From contig JAVVEL010000007.1 in the NCBI GenBank assembly GCA_032260385.1, positions 38,885 through 102,884 of the forward strand: a stretch of DNA of 64,000 nt, read 5' to 3'. Positions 28,164 to 37,456 of the stretch are shown here, piece after piece. The translations under genes and the position numbers were made by a program. The DNA is from UBA9300 sp032260385 (GTDB lineage Bacteria; Bacteroidota; Bacteroidia; Bacteroidales; VadinHA17). The notes beneath the pieces are model-generated. The model was not told the DNA's origin, did no database searches, and saw only the letters and a list, made by a program, of their open reading frames with translations. The first letter of the stretch is position 1. Each line of letters starts with the position of its first letter.

Positions 28164-28194
28164 TTGGAATTAAGCCATTTTTTTGTTATCTTTG
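28164..28194 (+). promoter_or_regulatory. Bacteroidota-type promoter of the aminomutase gene
   Basis: TTGG (28164-28167), a 19-base spacer, then TATCTTTG (28187-28194), an exact match to TAnnTTTG. Transcription should start near 28201, which fixes the gene start at the ATG 28264 and rules out the upstream TTG at 28183 that lies inside this promoter. Confidence 0.8.
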
Positions 28195-28263
28195 TATGGC
28201 TGTATTAAAAATCATATAATATTGATTTTCAATTCCTTAACAATTCCAGAATCAATTTATGAT

Positions 28264-30456
28264 ATGAACTTACTAGAAAAAATAGAAAAAATTAACATTC
28301 CACCCAGGTCTGTCATATTGCTTGATGAACTAATGAAAGAGAATCCTGAACTGGAGAAGCTTATTAGCAAGGCAGCTTCGGGTGAGGAAGCAAACAAGGC
28401 TCTGTATGACTGGGTCTATGGTTGGCTCAATAAGGAAGAGCATAAAGATGCGATAAGGTATTATAAGCATGAGATCAGGGGAAGAGAAGCATACGAGGCT
28501 CTTAGCTGGAGAGAAGTTGGAGCAATAAGATTACTTGATTATGTAAAAAATTCAGGACGGGAATTTGAAAACCTGAATAAGAAAATACAGGTATCGGTGT
28601 CCGACCCTATCAGATTAATATGGTTAGCATACCATTCCGGTAAGGGTGGAGCCAAACCTGAGTTTTTTTATGACATGATTCACCTGTTCCGGCAATTTAC
28701 AGGATCTGAGAAAAGGGAAAAACCCGGTCGCGAAAAAGTTTTGGAGTGGATGTCGAAACATTATACCGGCCTGGATAAGGAAATTATAAAGATCAGGGAA
28801 GAAAACAAGAAAAGAATCCTGAGAATAATTATAAGGAACATTGAAGAGGGAGAGACGACAGGCAGCAGGTATAGTTTCCAGGAAGGATTATCCGATGACG
28901 AAAAGTATGAAATGGCTCTTGAATGGTGGAAAGATTATCGTTTCCACCTGAAATTTGCAGTCAGGGATCCGGAACTCCTGAATGAGATGCTGGACTACTC
29001 ACTCGACACTGACACAATGTTCAGGCTCGATGAAGCTAGAGAAGCGGGAATCCCCTTCTTTGTCAATCCATATTACCTGTCCCTCCTCAACGTAAATGGC
29101 CCTGATTTTATCAGAAACGCTGATCTTGCTATAAGGGATTACGTATTATACAGCCAGGAACTGATCAATGAATTTGGAAATATAATCGCCTGGGAAAAAG
29201 AAGACAAGGTTCAGCCTGGCAAACCAAATGCTGCAGGATGGCTCCTGCCCAACAGTAATAATGTACACAGAAGATATCCGGAAGTTTCCATACTCATTCC
29301 CGATACTGTCGGCAGGGCATGCGGAGGTCTTTGCGTTTCATGCCAGAGGATGTATGACTTCCAGGCAGGAAGGCTTAATTTCAACCTTGACAAGCTGAAG
29401 CCGGGTGAATCATGGAAGGACAAACTTGAATGGCTCATGGAATATTTTGAGAATGACAGCCAGCTGAGAGATATTCTCATTACGGGAGGAGATGCCTTCA
29501 TGGCCTCTGACAAGTCTTTGCAGGATGTCCTTCAAGCTGTTTATAAAATGGCGCTCAGGAAGAAGGAAAAGAATAGAACTCGGGCAGACGGGCAGAAATA
29601 TGCCGAAATGTTAAGGGTAAGGCTGGGAACACGACTTCCTGTTTACATTCCTTACAGAGTTAATGATGAATTGCTCAAAATACTCATAGAATTCAAGGAA
29701 AAAGCCTCAAAAATAGGAATCAAACAATTTATCATACAGACTCACTTTGTCTCGTCCATGGAAATCACTCCGGACGTAAAGGAGGCCATTAAGAAACTCA
29801 ATTCAGCAGGGTGGATAGTCGTCAACCAGATGGTTTATACGGCCGCCTCATCGAGGAGAGGCTTTGCAGCCAAACTGCGCAGGACACTTAACCGGGTAGG
29901 CATAATACCATACTATACCTTTTCTGTAAAAGGCTTTATGGAAAATTACCACAATTTTGCCACCAATGAAAGGGCGATACAGGAGCAAATAGAAGAAAAG
30001 ATTTTCGGAAGTGTGCCTGATGAAGAACAGGAAGCGATCATGAGAATTCCCGGGAAAGCAGAAAACAGTGTTGCTGAGCTTGAAAAAATAATGCAAAAAC
30101 ATGATCTGCCATTCCTGAGTACAGACAGGAATGTAATGAATTTGCCGGGTGTAGGCAAGAGTCTTACATTCAGAACTATAGGAATAACAAGAAGGGGAAG
30201 AAGAATACTTGAATTTGATCATGATGCAAACAGGATTCACAGCCCCATAATAAATAAAATGGGCAGGATTAATATCATAGAATCAAAACCTTTAAAACAT
30301 TACATTGACCAGATGGAGTCAATGGGTGAAGATCCCGAGGAATATAAAGATGTCTGGGGTTATTCAATAGGCGAAACCGAACCACGCGCGGCCATTTTCG
30401 AATACCCTGAATATGACTCTGCCGTCACAAAAGAAATGACAAACCTGGAGATCTGA
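28264..30456 (+). CDS. Radical SAM 2,3-aminomutase, probable glutamate 2,3-aminomutase
   Basis: This 730-residue cytoplasmic enzyme contains, in its C-terminal half, the lysine 2,3-aminomutase core. The SAM-cluster motif is Cys353-x3-Cys357-x2-Cys360 (ACGGLCVSCQR), followed by ILITGGDAFMASD, RLGTRLPVYIPYRV, a TIM-barrel stretch and the PLP lysine Lys632 in LPGVGKSLT. Arg362 sits two residues after the third Cys, as Arg134 in lysine aminomutase. At the two positions that bind the substrate side chain, Asp293 and Asp330 in the clostridial lysine enzyme, this protein has Lys556 (SVKGF) and Asn626 (VMNLPG). That pair is reported for glutamate 2,3-aminomutase. The product would be beta-glutamate, an osmolyte. 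The first 340 residues are an unassigned extension. Start at 28264 is set by the promoter. Confidence 0.8.
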   Translation: MNLLEKIEKINIPPRSVILLDELMKENPELEKLISKAASGEEANKALYDWVYGWLNKEEHKDAIRYYKHEIRGREAYEALSWREVGAIRLLDYVKNSGREFENLNKKIQVSVSDPIRLIWLAYHSGKGGAKPEFFYDMIHLFRQFTGSEKREKPGREKVLEWMSKHYTGLDKEIIKIREENKKRILRIIIRNIEEGETTGSRYSFQEGLSDDEKYEMALEWWKDYRFHLKFAVRDPELLNEMLDYSLDTDTMFRLDEAREAGIPFFVNPYYLSLLNVNGPDFIRNADLAIRDYVLYSQELINEFGNIIAWEKEDKVQPGKPNAAGWLLPNSNNVHRRYPEVSILIPDTVGRACGGLCVSCQRMYDFQAGRLNFNLDKLKPGESWKDKLEWLMEYFENDSQLRDILITGGDAFMASDKSLQDVLQAVYKMALRKKEKNRTRADGQKYAEMLRVRLGTRLPVYIPYRVNDELLKILIEFKEKASKIGIKQFIIQTHFVSSMEITPDVKEAIKKLNSAGWIVVNQMVYTAASSRRGFAAKLRRTLNRVGIIPYYTFSVKGFMENYHNFATNERAIQEQIEEKIFGSVPDEEQEAIMRIPGKAENSVAELEKIMQKHDLPFLSTDRNVMNLPGVGKSLTFRTIGITRRGRRILEFDHDANRIHSPIINKMGRINIIESKPLKHYIDQMESMGEDPEEYKDVWGYSIGETEPRAAIFEYPEYDSAVTKEMTNLEI

Positions 30457-30501
30457 GGCAAAGACCCGCCTGTATTTTAAATATTAAACAAATTTGGTAT
30501 C

Positions 30502-33500
30502 TTGTCTTCCGAATTTAGGTTATCATATTCAGCAGGTAAATTGGGTTACATCAGGATCATATTTATTGCGCTATTACCTGTTTTATTGGTTGTGGAAGAA
30601 GCAACTTCACAACCTGCATATGGAAGAGGTAAGAATAATGAAGCCTCCTCATCGCTGAGAATTATTTCAGATAATGATGAAGGCCTTGTTCTGTCATATA
30701 ATGCAGGCAACGGCGAATTTGAGAAACTGAAACCCGATGAGGGAAGTTTTTTACGACTTAGGCTGGCTGATCATTCATTCAGCTCCGAGCCCGGCAAACC
30801 ACAGCTCCCGGTCATGACCAGGTTAGTTGATTACGACAGGATAAAGGGTGCCAGAATAATAATCAGGGATGTTGTCAGCATTCGTAAAAGCCTCCGGGAA
30901 TTCGGGGAATACAACATTATTTACCCCAGCCAGCCGGGTCAGACCAAGGTCAGCATACCACAGGATAATCCCCTTGTAATAGATAAGTCTGTTTACAATG
31001 CGGGGCATGCATATGTGACCGACACCGTAATAATAAGGAAAATAGGGGTAATGAGAGGCAAAAGTCTTGCCAGCCTTGAGATAAATCCCGTTGTATACAA
31101 TCCAGCTGAAAAATATGTGGATATAATAAGCTCCATGAATATTTACATAGAATACTCACCGGGCAGCGGGAAAATAGGCACAGCTAAAAGTCCCGGCGAT
31201 TATTATTTCCATGACCTTCTCTCCAAGGGCCTTATCAATTATGATGTTGACGATGTTATTCCCGGATTTTCCATGGAGCCGGTCAGTATGATAATAATTT
31301 CGGATACTCTGTTCAGAAAACATCTCCAGCCACTGGTCGAATGGAAAACAAAAAAAGGATTCAGGATAAGCCAGCTATACATAGGAGAAAACGGTCTGCA
31401 GAGAAGTTTCCAGGAGATTAAGGACACTCTTACCTATATCTATAATAACGGTTCACAGGAAAATCCGGCACCTACATACCTCTTGCTGGCAGGCGACCTT
31501 AACTATATCCCCGCATCACAGGGTACAAACTATCTTACCGATATGTATTATGCTGAATTTGACGGTAACGGGGATTTTATCCCTGATATGTTTACCGGGC
31601 GACTGCCGGCCAGGGATACTGCACAGATGAAGTCCATGGTTAATAAGATAATCCAGTATGAAAGCTTCTCATTTGTCGATACCGTAACTCATTATCAGAA
31701 AGCAATGGCTTTTACCGGCTACGATGACGGTTTTGTTAATTATATGGACGGGCAGGTGAATTATGCGTCGGGATATTTTGATCAGAATCCTTTTCCGACA
31801 CAGGCATATGTCTTTAAGCACGAACTGAATGATTCAACCAGGACGGTCAGGTATGATTCCCTGAGAGTCCTCATCAAAAACGGCCTGGGCTATATTAACT
31901 ATACAGGACATGGTAGTGCAACAGCCTGGACCGGTACGGGTATAGACTATACCTTCCCTTCCATGATGCAAAATGATTCGCGGTACCCCCTCGTGATAAG
32001 CAATGCCTGCCTCACTGCCAAGTATAATGACAATAATTGTCTTGGTTCAAATATGGTCAGGGCCATTGATAAAGGAGCCCTGGCATTCATAGGTTGCACC
32101 AATGATTCCTACTGGGATGAAGATTATTACTGGTCGGTTGGTGCAGGCCCCTTTGTAAGGTATCCAATCTATGAAGAAACAGGGTTGGGTTTCTACGACA
32201 GGCTTTTTCACCTTAATGACGAAGTACCCTCTGACTGGTACACAACGACAGGCCAGATAATTTTCGGAGGTAACCTTGGTGTGTCCTCAAGCCCAAGCCC
32301 CAGGAAACAGTACTACTGGGAAACATATGTATTGCTCGGGGATCCTTCCATTTCCCCATATATAGGTAAGCCTGAGATTCTTACGGTCTCAGTTCCGGAT
32401 AAACTTCCTCCAAGCCTTAAAATACTGAATGTAAACACCCCCGCATTTGCCTACCTGGGACTGTCTCACTTTGATACACTATGGGATGCAGCACATGCAA
32501 CTCCATCAGGAACAGCATATCTTGATTTACCGGAAGTCGAAAAAGATTCCTGCCTACTGGTAATAAGCAGTCAGAATAAAAAGCCATTTTTCAAAACAAT
32601 ATATTTTGAAGAATCAGATACTGCCTGGCTGGGCATAAATGATGTGAATGTTTCAGATCTGTCAGGTAATGATGACGGGAAAGCAGATTACAAGGAAAAT
32701 ATTTCTCTTAAAACCGATATACAGAATGCCGGTAATGAAGACGCTGATGATGTATACATGAAAATATCATCATCTTCAGAATACCTGAGCGTAATAGATG
32801 ATTCTCTCTTTATAGGTACTGTTAACGCCAATTCTGAAATAGTTGATACCGGATTTAATATAGTGGTTTCGGACAGCCTTCCGGATCTTGAAATGGCCAC
32901 TCTTGAAATACTGCTTCACTATAATGGCAATATCGTAGTTAGATCCGCTGATATCAGTCTGCATGCACCTGAACTCGTCATACTTAATTGTGTAACGGAT
33001 GATACTTATACCGGCAATGGTAACGGACTTCCCGAAGCCGGCGAGAGGGTAAAAGTTATCTTTAAGGTGAGTAACGAGGGATCAAGTTCCTGCTCAGGCA
33101 CTCTTCATATTACTGAGAATTCAGAATATATTAATTTTGATGTTACTGCTCTTGCCACGGGACTGATAAATCCGGGAGAGCTAATTGAGATCCCCGTATA
33201 TGCTGAGATAAATGAAAGCACACCAGAATCCACTGAAATCAGTTTCGATGCTGAACTGGTGTGCAGCCCCTATGAAACCATGAAGACTCTGAGCATTATT
33301 GCAGGTAAGTACACAGAAGACTTTGAATTATTGAATTTTACCACCTTCCCATGGATAAATGACAGTGAAAAGCCATGGATAATTACCGGTGAAACATCAA
33401 TAAGCAACATGTATTCAGCACGTTCAGGACATATAAGCCACAATAAACAATCAGTACTTGGCCTACTCCTGAATCTGCCTGAAAATGATACGTTAAAATT

Positions 33501-34314
33501 CTGGTATAAGGTTTCTTCCGAAGAAAACTGGGACTCTCTGACTTTTAAAGTCAATAATACAATACTCTTAAGTGCATCAGGGGAAGCAGACTGGACACAG
33601 GCTGAAATACCTCTTAATAGAGGAGTGTATAAGCTTGAATGGATATACAGAAAGGATGAGTCCGTAAACAATGGTTCCGATTGTGCTTATATTGATCTCG
33701 TAAGGTTCCCCCCACTCTCATTCATTCAGTCTGCCATACACCTTAATAAGATCATTTCCCCCATCGAGGGCAAAAATTACAGTGATGAGGTAATTTCTGT
33801 TGAAATCAGCAATCTTGGACGCGACACAATATATTCCATTTCGATGTCATATATCGTTAACGATAATCAGGCGGTTAACGAAACTTTCGATACTGATTTC
33901 AAACCGGGTGACACCATAAACTTACAGTTCTCCCAAACATTTAACATGGCTGAGGACAATACATATGATATTAAAGTTTTTGTAAGATCTCCGGAAAACT
34001 ATTTTACAAATGATACAATAAGGCTCACCATAATAAGTACAGATATAGATGATATATATCCCGTCAATGAATGGTTCACAGTGGCGCCTAACCCGGTTAA
34101 GGATAAAATCAGGATAATCAGCAATACTAATTCTGAAGGCAATGTCTTTATGTTGTATAATACTTCCGGAATGTTGATTTACAGGAAGGAAATTGAATTT
34201 GTCGCTGCAGATGAGCAGGTATTCATTGATCATCCAAAGCTCTCGAGAGGCAATTATATACTGGTAATAAGAAACAAAACAAAGAAGTTTATATACAAAA
34301 TTATCAAGCTGTAA
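30502..34314 (+). CDS. C25 (gingipain-family) cysteine peptidase with T9SS sorting domain
   Basis: A 1270-residue protein for secretion by the type IX system. A hydrophobic signal (RIIFIALLPVLLVVEEATSQ) follows a 17-residue polar stretch. The gingipain-type catalytic domain spans about 260-620 with His470 in NYTGHGSATAW and the nucleophile Cys503 in VISNACLTAKY. Then come beta-sandwich repeats (about 700-1160, with D-x-x-Y-N-G and NESTPESTE-type turns), and a C-terminal T9SS type A domain (VAPNPVKDKI, then NYILVIRNK). No ATG is available: the frame is closed by a stop at 30478, so the start is TTG 30502 or a rarer codon. It probably degrades extracellular proteins. It follows the aminomutase gene by 45 bases. 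Confidence 0.9.
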   Translation: MSSEFRLSYSAGKLGYIRIIFIALLPVLLVVEEATSQPAYGRGKNNEASSSLRIISDNDEGLVLSYNAGNGEFEKLKPDEGSFLRLRLADHSFSSEPGKPQLPVMTRLVDYDRIKGARIIIRDVVSIRKSLREFGEYNIIYPSQPGQTKVSIPQDNPLVIDKSVYNAGHAYVTDTVIIRKIGVMRGKSLASLEINPVVYNPAEKYVDIISSMNIYIEYSPGSGKIGTAKSPGDYYFHDLLSKGLINYDVDDVIPGFSMEPVSMIIISDTLFRKHLQPLVEWKTKKGFRISQLYIGENGLQRSFQEIKDTLTYIYNNGSQENPAPTYLLLAGDLNYIPASQGTNYLTDMYYAEFDGNGDFIPDMFTGRLPARDTAQMKSMVNKIIQYESFSFVDTVTHYQKAMAFTGYDDGFVNYMDGQVNYASGYFDQNPFPTQAYVFKHELNDSTRTVRYDSLRVLIKNGLGYINYTGHGSATAWTGTGIDYTFPSMMQNDSRYPLVISNACLTAKYNDNNCLGSNMVRAIDKGALAFIGCTNDSYWDEDYYWSVGAGPFVRYPIYEETGLGFYDRLFHLNDEVPSDWYTTTGQIIFGGNLGVSSSPSPRKQYYWETYVLLGDPSISPYIGKPEILTVSVPDKLPPSLKILNVNTPAFAYLGLSHFDTLWDAAHATPSGTAYLDLPEVEKDSCLLVISSQNKKPFFKTIYFEESDTAWLGINDVNVSDLSGNDDGKADYKENISLKTDIQNAGNEDADDVYMKISSSSEYLSVIDDSLFIGTVNANSEIVDTGFNIVVSDSLPDLEMATLEILLHYNGNIVVRSADISLHAPELVILNCVTDDTYTGNGNGLPEAGERVKVIFKVSNEGSSSCSGTLHITENSEYINFDVTALATGLINPGELIEIPVYAEINESTPESTEISFDAELVCSPYETMKTLSIIAGKYTEDFELLNFTTFPWINDSEKPWIITGETSISNMYSARSGHISHNKQSVLGLLLNLPENDTLKFWYKVSSEENWDSLTFKVNNTILLSASGEADWTQAEIPLNRGVYKLEWIYRKDESVNNGSDCAYIDLVRFPPLSFIQSAIHLNKIISPIEGKNYSDEVISVEISNLGRDTIYSISMSYIVNDNQAVNETFDTDFKPGDTINLQFSQTFNMAEDNTYDIKVFVRSPENYFTNDTIRLTIISTDIDDIYPVNEWFTVAPNPVKDKIRIISNTNSEGNVFMLYNTSGMLIYRKEIEFVAADEQVFIDHPKLSRGNYILVIRNKTKKFIYKIIKL

Positions 34315-34343
34315 ACACAGGTAGAGTTTTTTGTAAAGCCGCT

Positions 34344-34374
34344 CTTTTGTCTTTCGTCTTTCGTCTTTTGTCTT
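34344..34374 (+). repeat. Heptad repeat GTCTTTC
   Basis: Four or five seven-base units (TTTTGTC TTTCGTC TTTCGTC TTTTGTC) lie just before the HD-domain gene. Short heptad arrays of this kind look like replication slippage products; a regulatory function is not shown. Confidence 0.6.
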
Positions 34375-34389
34375 ATTAAAAAATCTTTT

Positions 34390-34974
34390 ATGAGCAACTA
34401 CATACCCACCCGCCAGGAAGCCCTGAACCTATTCAGGAAATATAATAAATCAGATAGCCTTTATAAACATGCCCTGTCCGTTGAAGGTGTTATGAGATAT
34501 ATGGCCAGGAAAAATGGTGAGGATGAAGAGAAATGGGGTATAATTGGTCTTATCCACGATCTGGATTACGAAATGTATCCCGAACAACACTGCCGTAAAA
34601 CAGAGGAGATACTGAGGCAGAACAAGTGGCCTGAAGAATATATAAGGGCCGTGATGAGTCATGGTTGGGGAATAGTCACAGATGTTGAGCCACAGACCCT
34701 GCTTGAAAAGACATTGTATGCAATGGATGAATTAACAGGCCTGGTAACCACAACCGCACTGGTCCGCCCTTCCAAAAGTGTACTCGACATGAAGGTTAAG
34801 TCCGTAAAGAAGAAGTGGAACGATAAGCGTTTTGCTGCCGGTGTTGACAGGTCTATAATTGAAAAGGGGGCGGCCCTGCTTGATGTGGAGCTGTCAGACT
34901 TAATCCAGGATTGCATTGATGGAATGCGTGAGGTTGCCGCGGAGATCGGTTTGAAGGGGATGCCTCAGGAGTAA
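34390..34974 (+). CDS. HD-domain hydrolase
   Basis: The 194-residue protein has a single HD domain with the metal pair in IGLIHDLDYEMYP, upstream His in LYKHALSVEGVMRYM, and a later His in AVMSHGW. This pattern fits the small HD-type phosphohydrolases that act on nucleotides or cyclic nucleotides. A C-terminal helical stretch (residues 130-190) holds no further motif. It stands alone on the plus strand between the C25 peptidase gene and a convergent DUF1080 gene. Substrate unknown. Confidence 0.88.
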   Translation: MSNYIPTRQEALNLFRKYNKSDSLYKHALSVEGVMRYMARKNGEDEEKWGIIGLIHDLDYEMYPEQHCRKTEEILRQNKWPEEYIRAVMSHGWGIVTDVEPQTLLEKTLYAMDELTGLVTTTALVRPSKSVLDMKVKSVKKKWNDKRFAAGVDRSIIEKGAALLDVELSDLIQDCIDGMREVAAEIGLKGMPQE

Positions 34975-34996
34975 GAATCTGGCAATAAAAACAAGC

Positions 34997-35024
34997 CCGG
35001 TGAACTCAGGTAGCAGTTTACCGG
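34997..35024 (-). terminator. Terminator of the DUF1080 gene
   Basis: CCGGTGAACT (34997-35006) pairs with AGTTTACCGG (35015-35024), with one G-T pair, around an 8-base loop. A T-rich tract follows on the minus strand, so it serves the gene ending at 35048. Confidence 0.65.
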
Positions 35025-35047
35025 ACCTGTAAAATAAAAAGTCAAGA

Positions 35048-35818
35048 TCAGAGTTCTTTTATCTTTAGCTTCCTGAACCAGACATCATCACCATGGTCCT
35101 GTAATCCAATATATCCTTCCTCGGCGGTATTTATAAATTCGGGCCATTCAGCAAATTTTGAATTGGCACACATCTCTTTCCACTGGTCGGTCCACAGGTG
35201 ATATTCAACAACATTTTCACCATTCTGTGTATGCACAACGGTACCCTTATAAACCATAATTTTCACTTCATTCCACTCCCCTGCCGGTCTGGCATTCTGG
35301 GGTACAGCAGGTATAAGATCGTATAATGACCCTGCCTGGCGGTTTCCGTCTTCACCCAGTTTGGCATCGGGATGTTTTTCATTGTCGAGTATCTGCATTT
35401 CGGGAGCTGACTCATATATCGGTTTACCTTCCAGTTCCTGTGCGAGGTAGAAAATACCACTGTTTCCGCCTTCAGAGATCTTCCACTCGAGCGACAGTTC
35501 AAAGTTACCGTACTTCTCACGTGTAATGATATCGCCACCCTGTCCTCCGGCCTCTCCCTTGCCGGAACCTATACAATGCAGTGTACCATCGACAATTTCC
35601 CAACCCTGCTCGGGAAATTCGTCCTGGTTGTATCCCCTGAAGTTTTCAGTGGATGTACCGTCAAACAATACAGTCCATTCGTCTTCAGCTGTAGCTTCAA
35701 CATCTTCAGCTTTAGTTTCTTCCCCCTTCTTTTCGTTGCCTGAACTTCCGCAGGAATTACTGAGCATGATGATAAGTACAAAAGCTGTTAAAAGATTAAT
35801 TATTTTCATATTCTTCAA
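35048..35818 (-). CDS. DUF1080 (3-keto-disaccharide hydrolase) lipoprotein
   Basis: A 256-residue lipoprotein (signal LIIMLSNSCGSS, Cys about residue 23) with a DUF1080 beta-jelly-roll domain from about residue 45: LFDGTSTENFRGYN, GWEIVDGTLHC, FELSLEWKISEGGNSGIFY, EMQILDNEKHPDA and the closing GYIGLQDHGDDVWFRKLKIK. The family has lectin-like structure, and members linked to Gfo/Idh/MocA oxidoreductases have been assigned to cleavage of 3-keto-glycosides. A charged linker rich in Glu and Lys follows the lipid site. It lies 22 bases after a Gfo/Idh/MocA gene on the same strand and is probably co-transcribed. Confidence 0.9.
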   Translation of the reverse strand: MKNMKIINLLTAFVLIIMLSNSCGSSGNEKKGEETKAEDVEATAEDEWTVLFDGTSTENFRGYNQDEFPEQGWEIVDGTLHCIGSGKGEAGGQGGDIITREKYGNFELSLEWKISEGGNSGIFYLAQELEGKPIYESAPEMQILDNEKHPDAKLGEDGNRQAGSLYDLIPAVPQNARPAGEWNEVKIMVYKGTVVHTQNGENVVEYHLWTDQWKEMCANSKFAEWPEFINTAEEGYIGLQDHGDDVWFRKLKIKEL

Positions 35819-35840
35819 GTTTTAAGATTATCATTATTTT

Positions 35841-37325
35841 CTATGGCATGGCAGGCAATGTCCAGCCGTCACGATATGTATGCTTTATCATTTCATTGGC
35901 AAATTCTTTAGCATTCATTGGGTCGGTCCATACCGTATTAAAGGTAGGATGTCCGTCTTTAATGCTGAAATTATCTTCGAGTACTATTTTTAGTTCCTCG
36001 TTGCCATGGATATTGGTGAACTCCATTTTTTCACCGTCCCACTCAAGCTCCTTATTCAATGCCTGCAATCTGACTGCCAGCACTCCCATCACCACCATTT
36101 CATTAAAGGGTCCTGCTTCGGCAAAGTCTGATTTGGAAGGCACGCGGTTTTCCGGGCTTTCCTTACATGCACGTGCCCAGTCGGCCTCATGACTTATGGT
36201 CACCCTTCTCTGTGTCTTTGGTGCATCGGGTACACGGCCTGAGAGTAGCCAGGGATCCTTACCATAACAACCACAGATAAGTTTGTCTTTTGTACCGTGG
36301 AAGATAACTCCACCACCGTCATCATTCATATTCTTACCTGCCGGCCATCCTTCAGGTTTCATCGGCTGCAATCCGCCATCATACCAGGTTACCTCTACTT
36401 CAGGCAGGCTGATTCTGTAATCAGGCCTGTCAGATCTTGCCGGATAGGTAAGTTTGACCATTTCAGCATTTGGTGCACAATCTGTCAGCAGGAGGGTGGA
36501 GCTCCCCTGTACTTTAGTGGGGTATTTTAATTTTAATCCAACGAAAACAGGATGCAGTATATGGCAGGCCATATCGCCCAGGGCACCAGTTCCAAAATCC
36601 CACCATCCCCTCCAGTTCCATGGTGTATAAATACTGTGGTAGGGTCTCCACCTGGCAGGTCCAATAAAGAGATCCCAGTCAAGGGTTTCAGGCACAGCCA
36701 TTTTCTCATTTGGCCTGTTCAGTCCCTGGGGCCATATGGGGCGGTCAGTGAAAGCCTCCACCTTTGTTATTTCCCCTATCTCCCCATTCTGTATCCATTC
36801 AACAACCCTGTTTACTCCTTCACCTGAGGCTCCCTGGTTACCCATCTGGGTGGCAAGCATATTTTTGGCAGCAAGCCTGGTAAGCAGGCGAGATTCATAT
36901 ACCGTATGGGTAAGAGGCTTCTGCAAATAGACATGTTTACCCATATCCAGGGCATGAGCTGCGGTGATGGCATGGGTATGATCGGCAGTGGCAATAACTA
37001 CCGCATCAATATCTTTTCCCATCTCATCGTACATCTTTCTGAAATCCCAGTATCGTTTTGCTTTCGGATAATTATCGAATTTTGACTTTGCATAGGCCCA
37101 GTCAACATCACATACAGCTACTATATTTTCCTTATCTTTCAGCTTCATCAGGTTGGCATTACCCATACCTCCAACGCCTATTCCGGCTATATTAAGTTTA
37201 TCACTTGGCGGAATATGTCCAAGCCCGCTGACCACAGAACTGGGCAGCACTGTCAGGCCGGCAGCCGCCGCAGTTGTAGTCCCGATAAATGAACGCCGTG
37301 AAATCTTGCTTGATTTTTCTTTCAT
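35841..37325 (-). CDS. Gfo/Idh/MocA family oxidoreductase, Tat-exported
   Basis: I take the start at 37325 (494 residues), which puts the Tat motif SRRSFIGTTTAAAAG near the N-terminus; an ATG at 37373 adds 16 unlikely residues. The NAD(P)-binding Rossmann domain shows AGIGVGGMGNANL and ATADHTHAIT, then HVYLQKPLTHTVYE, where the conserved catalytic-Lys tripeptide E-K-P reads Q-K-P. The C-terminal domain holds WRGWWDFGTGALGDMACHILHP. Such exported enzymes oxidise sugar hydroxyls, often at C3. Its partner gene downstream encodes DUF1080. Confidence 0.9.
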   Translation of the reverse strand: MKEKSSKISRRSFIGTTTAAAAGLTVLPSSVVSGLGHIPPSDKLNIAGIGVGGMGNANLMKLKDKENIVAVCDVDWAYAKSKFDNYPKAKRYWDFRKMYDEMGKDIDAVVIATADHTHAITAAHALDMGKHVYLQKPLTHTVYESRLLTRLAAKNMLATQMGNQGASGEGVNRVVEWIQNGEIGEITKVEAFTDRPIWPQGLNRPNEKMAVPETLDWDLFIGPARWRPYHSIYTPWNWRGWWDFGTGALGDMACHILHPVFVGLKLKYPTKVQGSSTLLLTDCAPNAEMVKLTYPARSDRPDYRISLPEVEVTWYDGGLQPMKPEGWPAGKNMNDDGGGVIFHGTKDKLICGCYGKDPWLLSGRVPDAPKTQRRVTISHEADWARACKESPENRVPSKSDFAEAGPFNEMVVMGVLAVRLQALNKELEWDGEKMEFTNIHGNEELKIVLEDNFSIKDGHPTFNTVWTDPMNAKEFANEMIKHTYRDGWTLPAMP

Positions 37326-37456
37326 TATTAAGTGAATTTTAGTTTTTGAAACTCCTAAAATTATAAAAAACAAAAGAATTACCAGTCATTGCAAAGAAAA
37401 AATTGACTTTTTATAGTCAGCAAAAAAGAATAAATTGCGGTTCAATTATTAATATT

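Noticed and set aside
28183..28263. TTG at 28183 as the start of the aminomutase gene
   Set aside because: The TTG lies directly within the -33/-7 promoter and upstream of the expected transcript start; ATG 28264 is better.
28264..30456. Assignment as lysine 2,3-aminomutase (kamA)
   Set aside because: The two Asp residues that bind the lysine side chain are Lys556 and Asn626 here, so the lysine name would be misleading.
34344..34374. The GTCTTTC heptads as a regulatory operator
   Set aside because: They are plain tandem slippage repeats without symmetry and no evidence links them to regulation.
35841..37373. The ATG at 37373 as the start of the Gfo/Idh/MocA gene
   Set aside because: It would place 16 residues before the Tat motif. 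The ATG at 37325 is in normal position.
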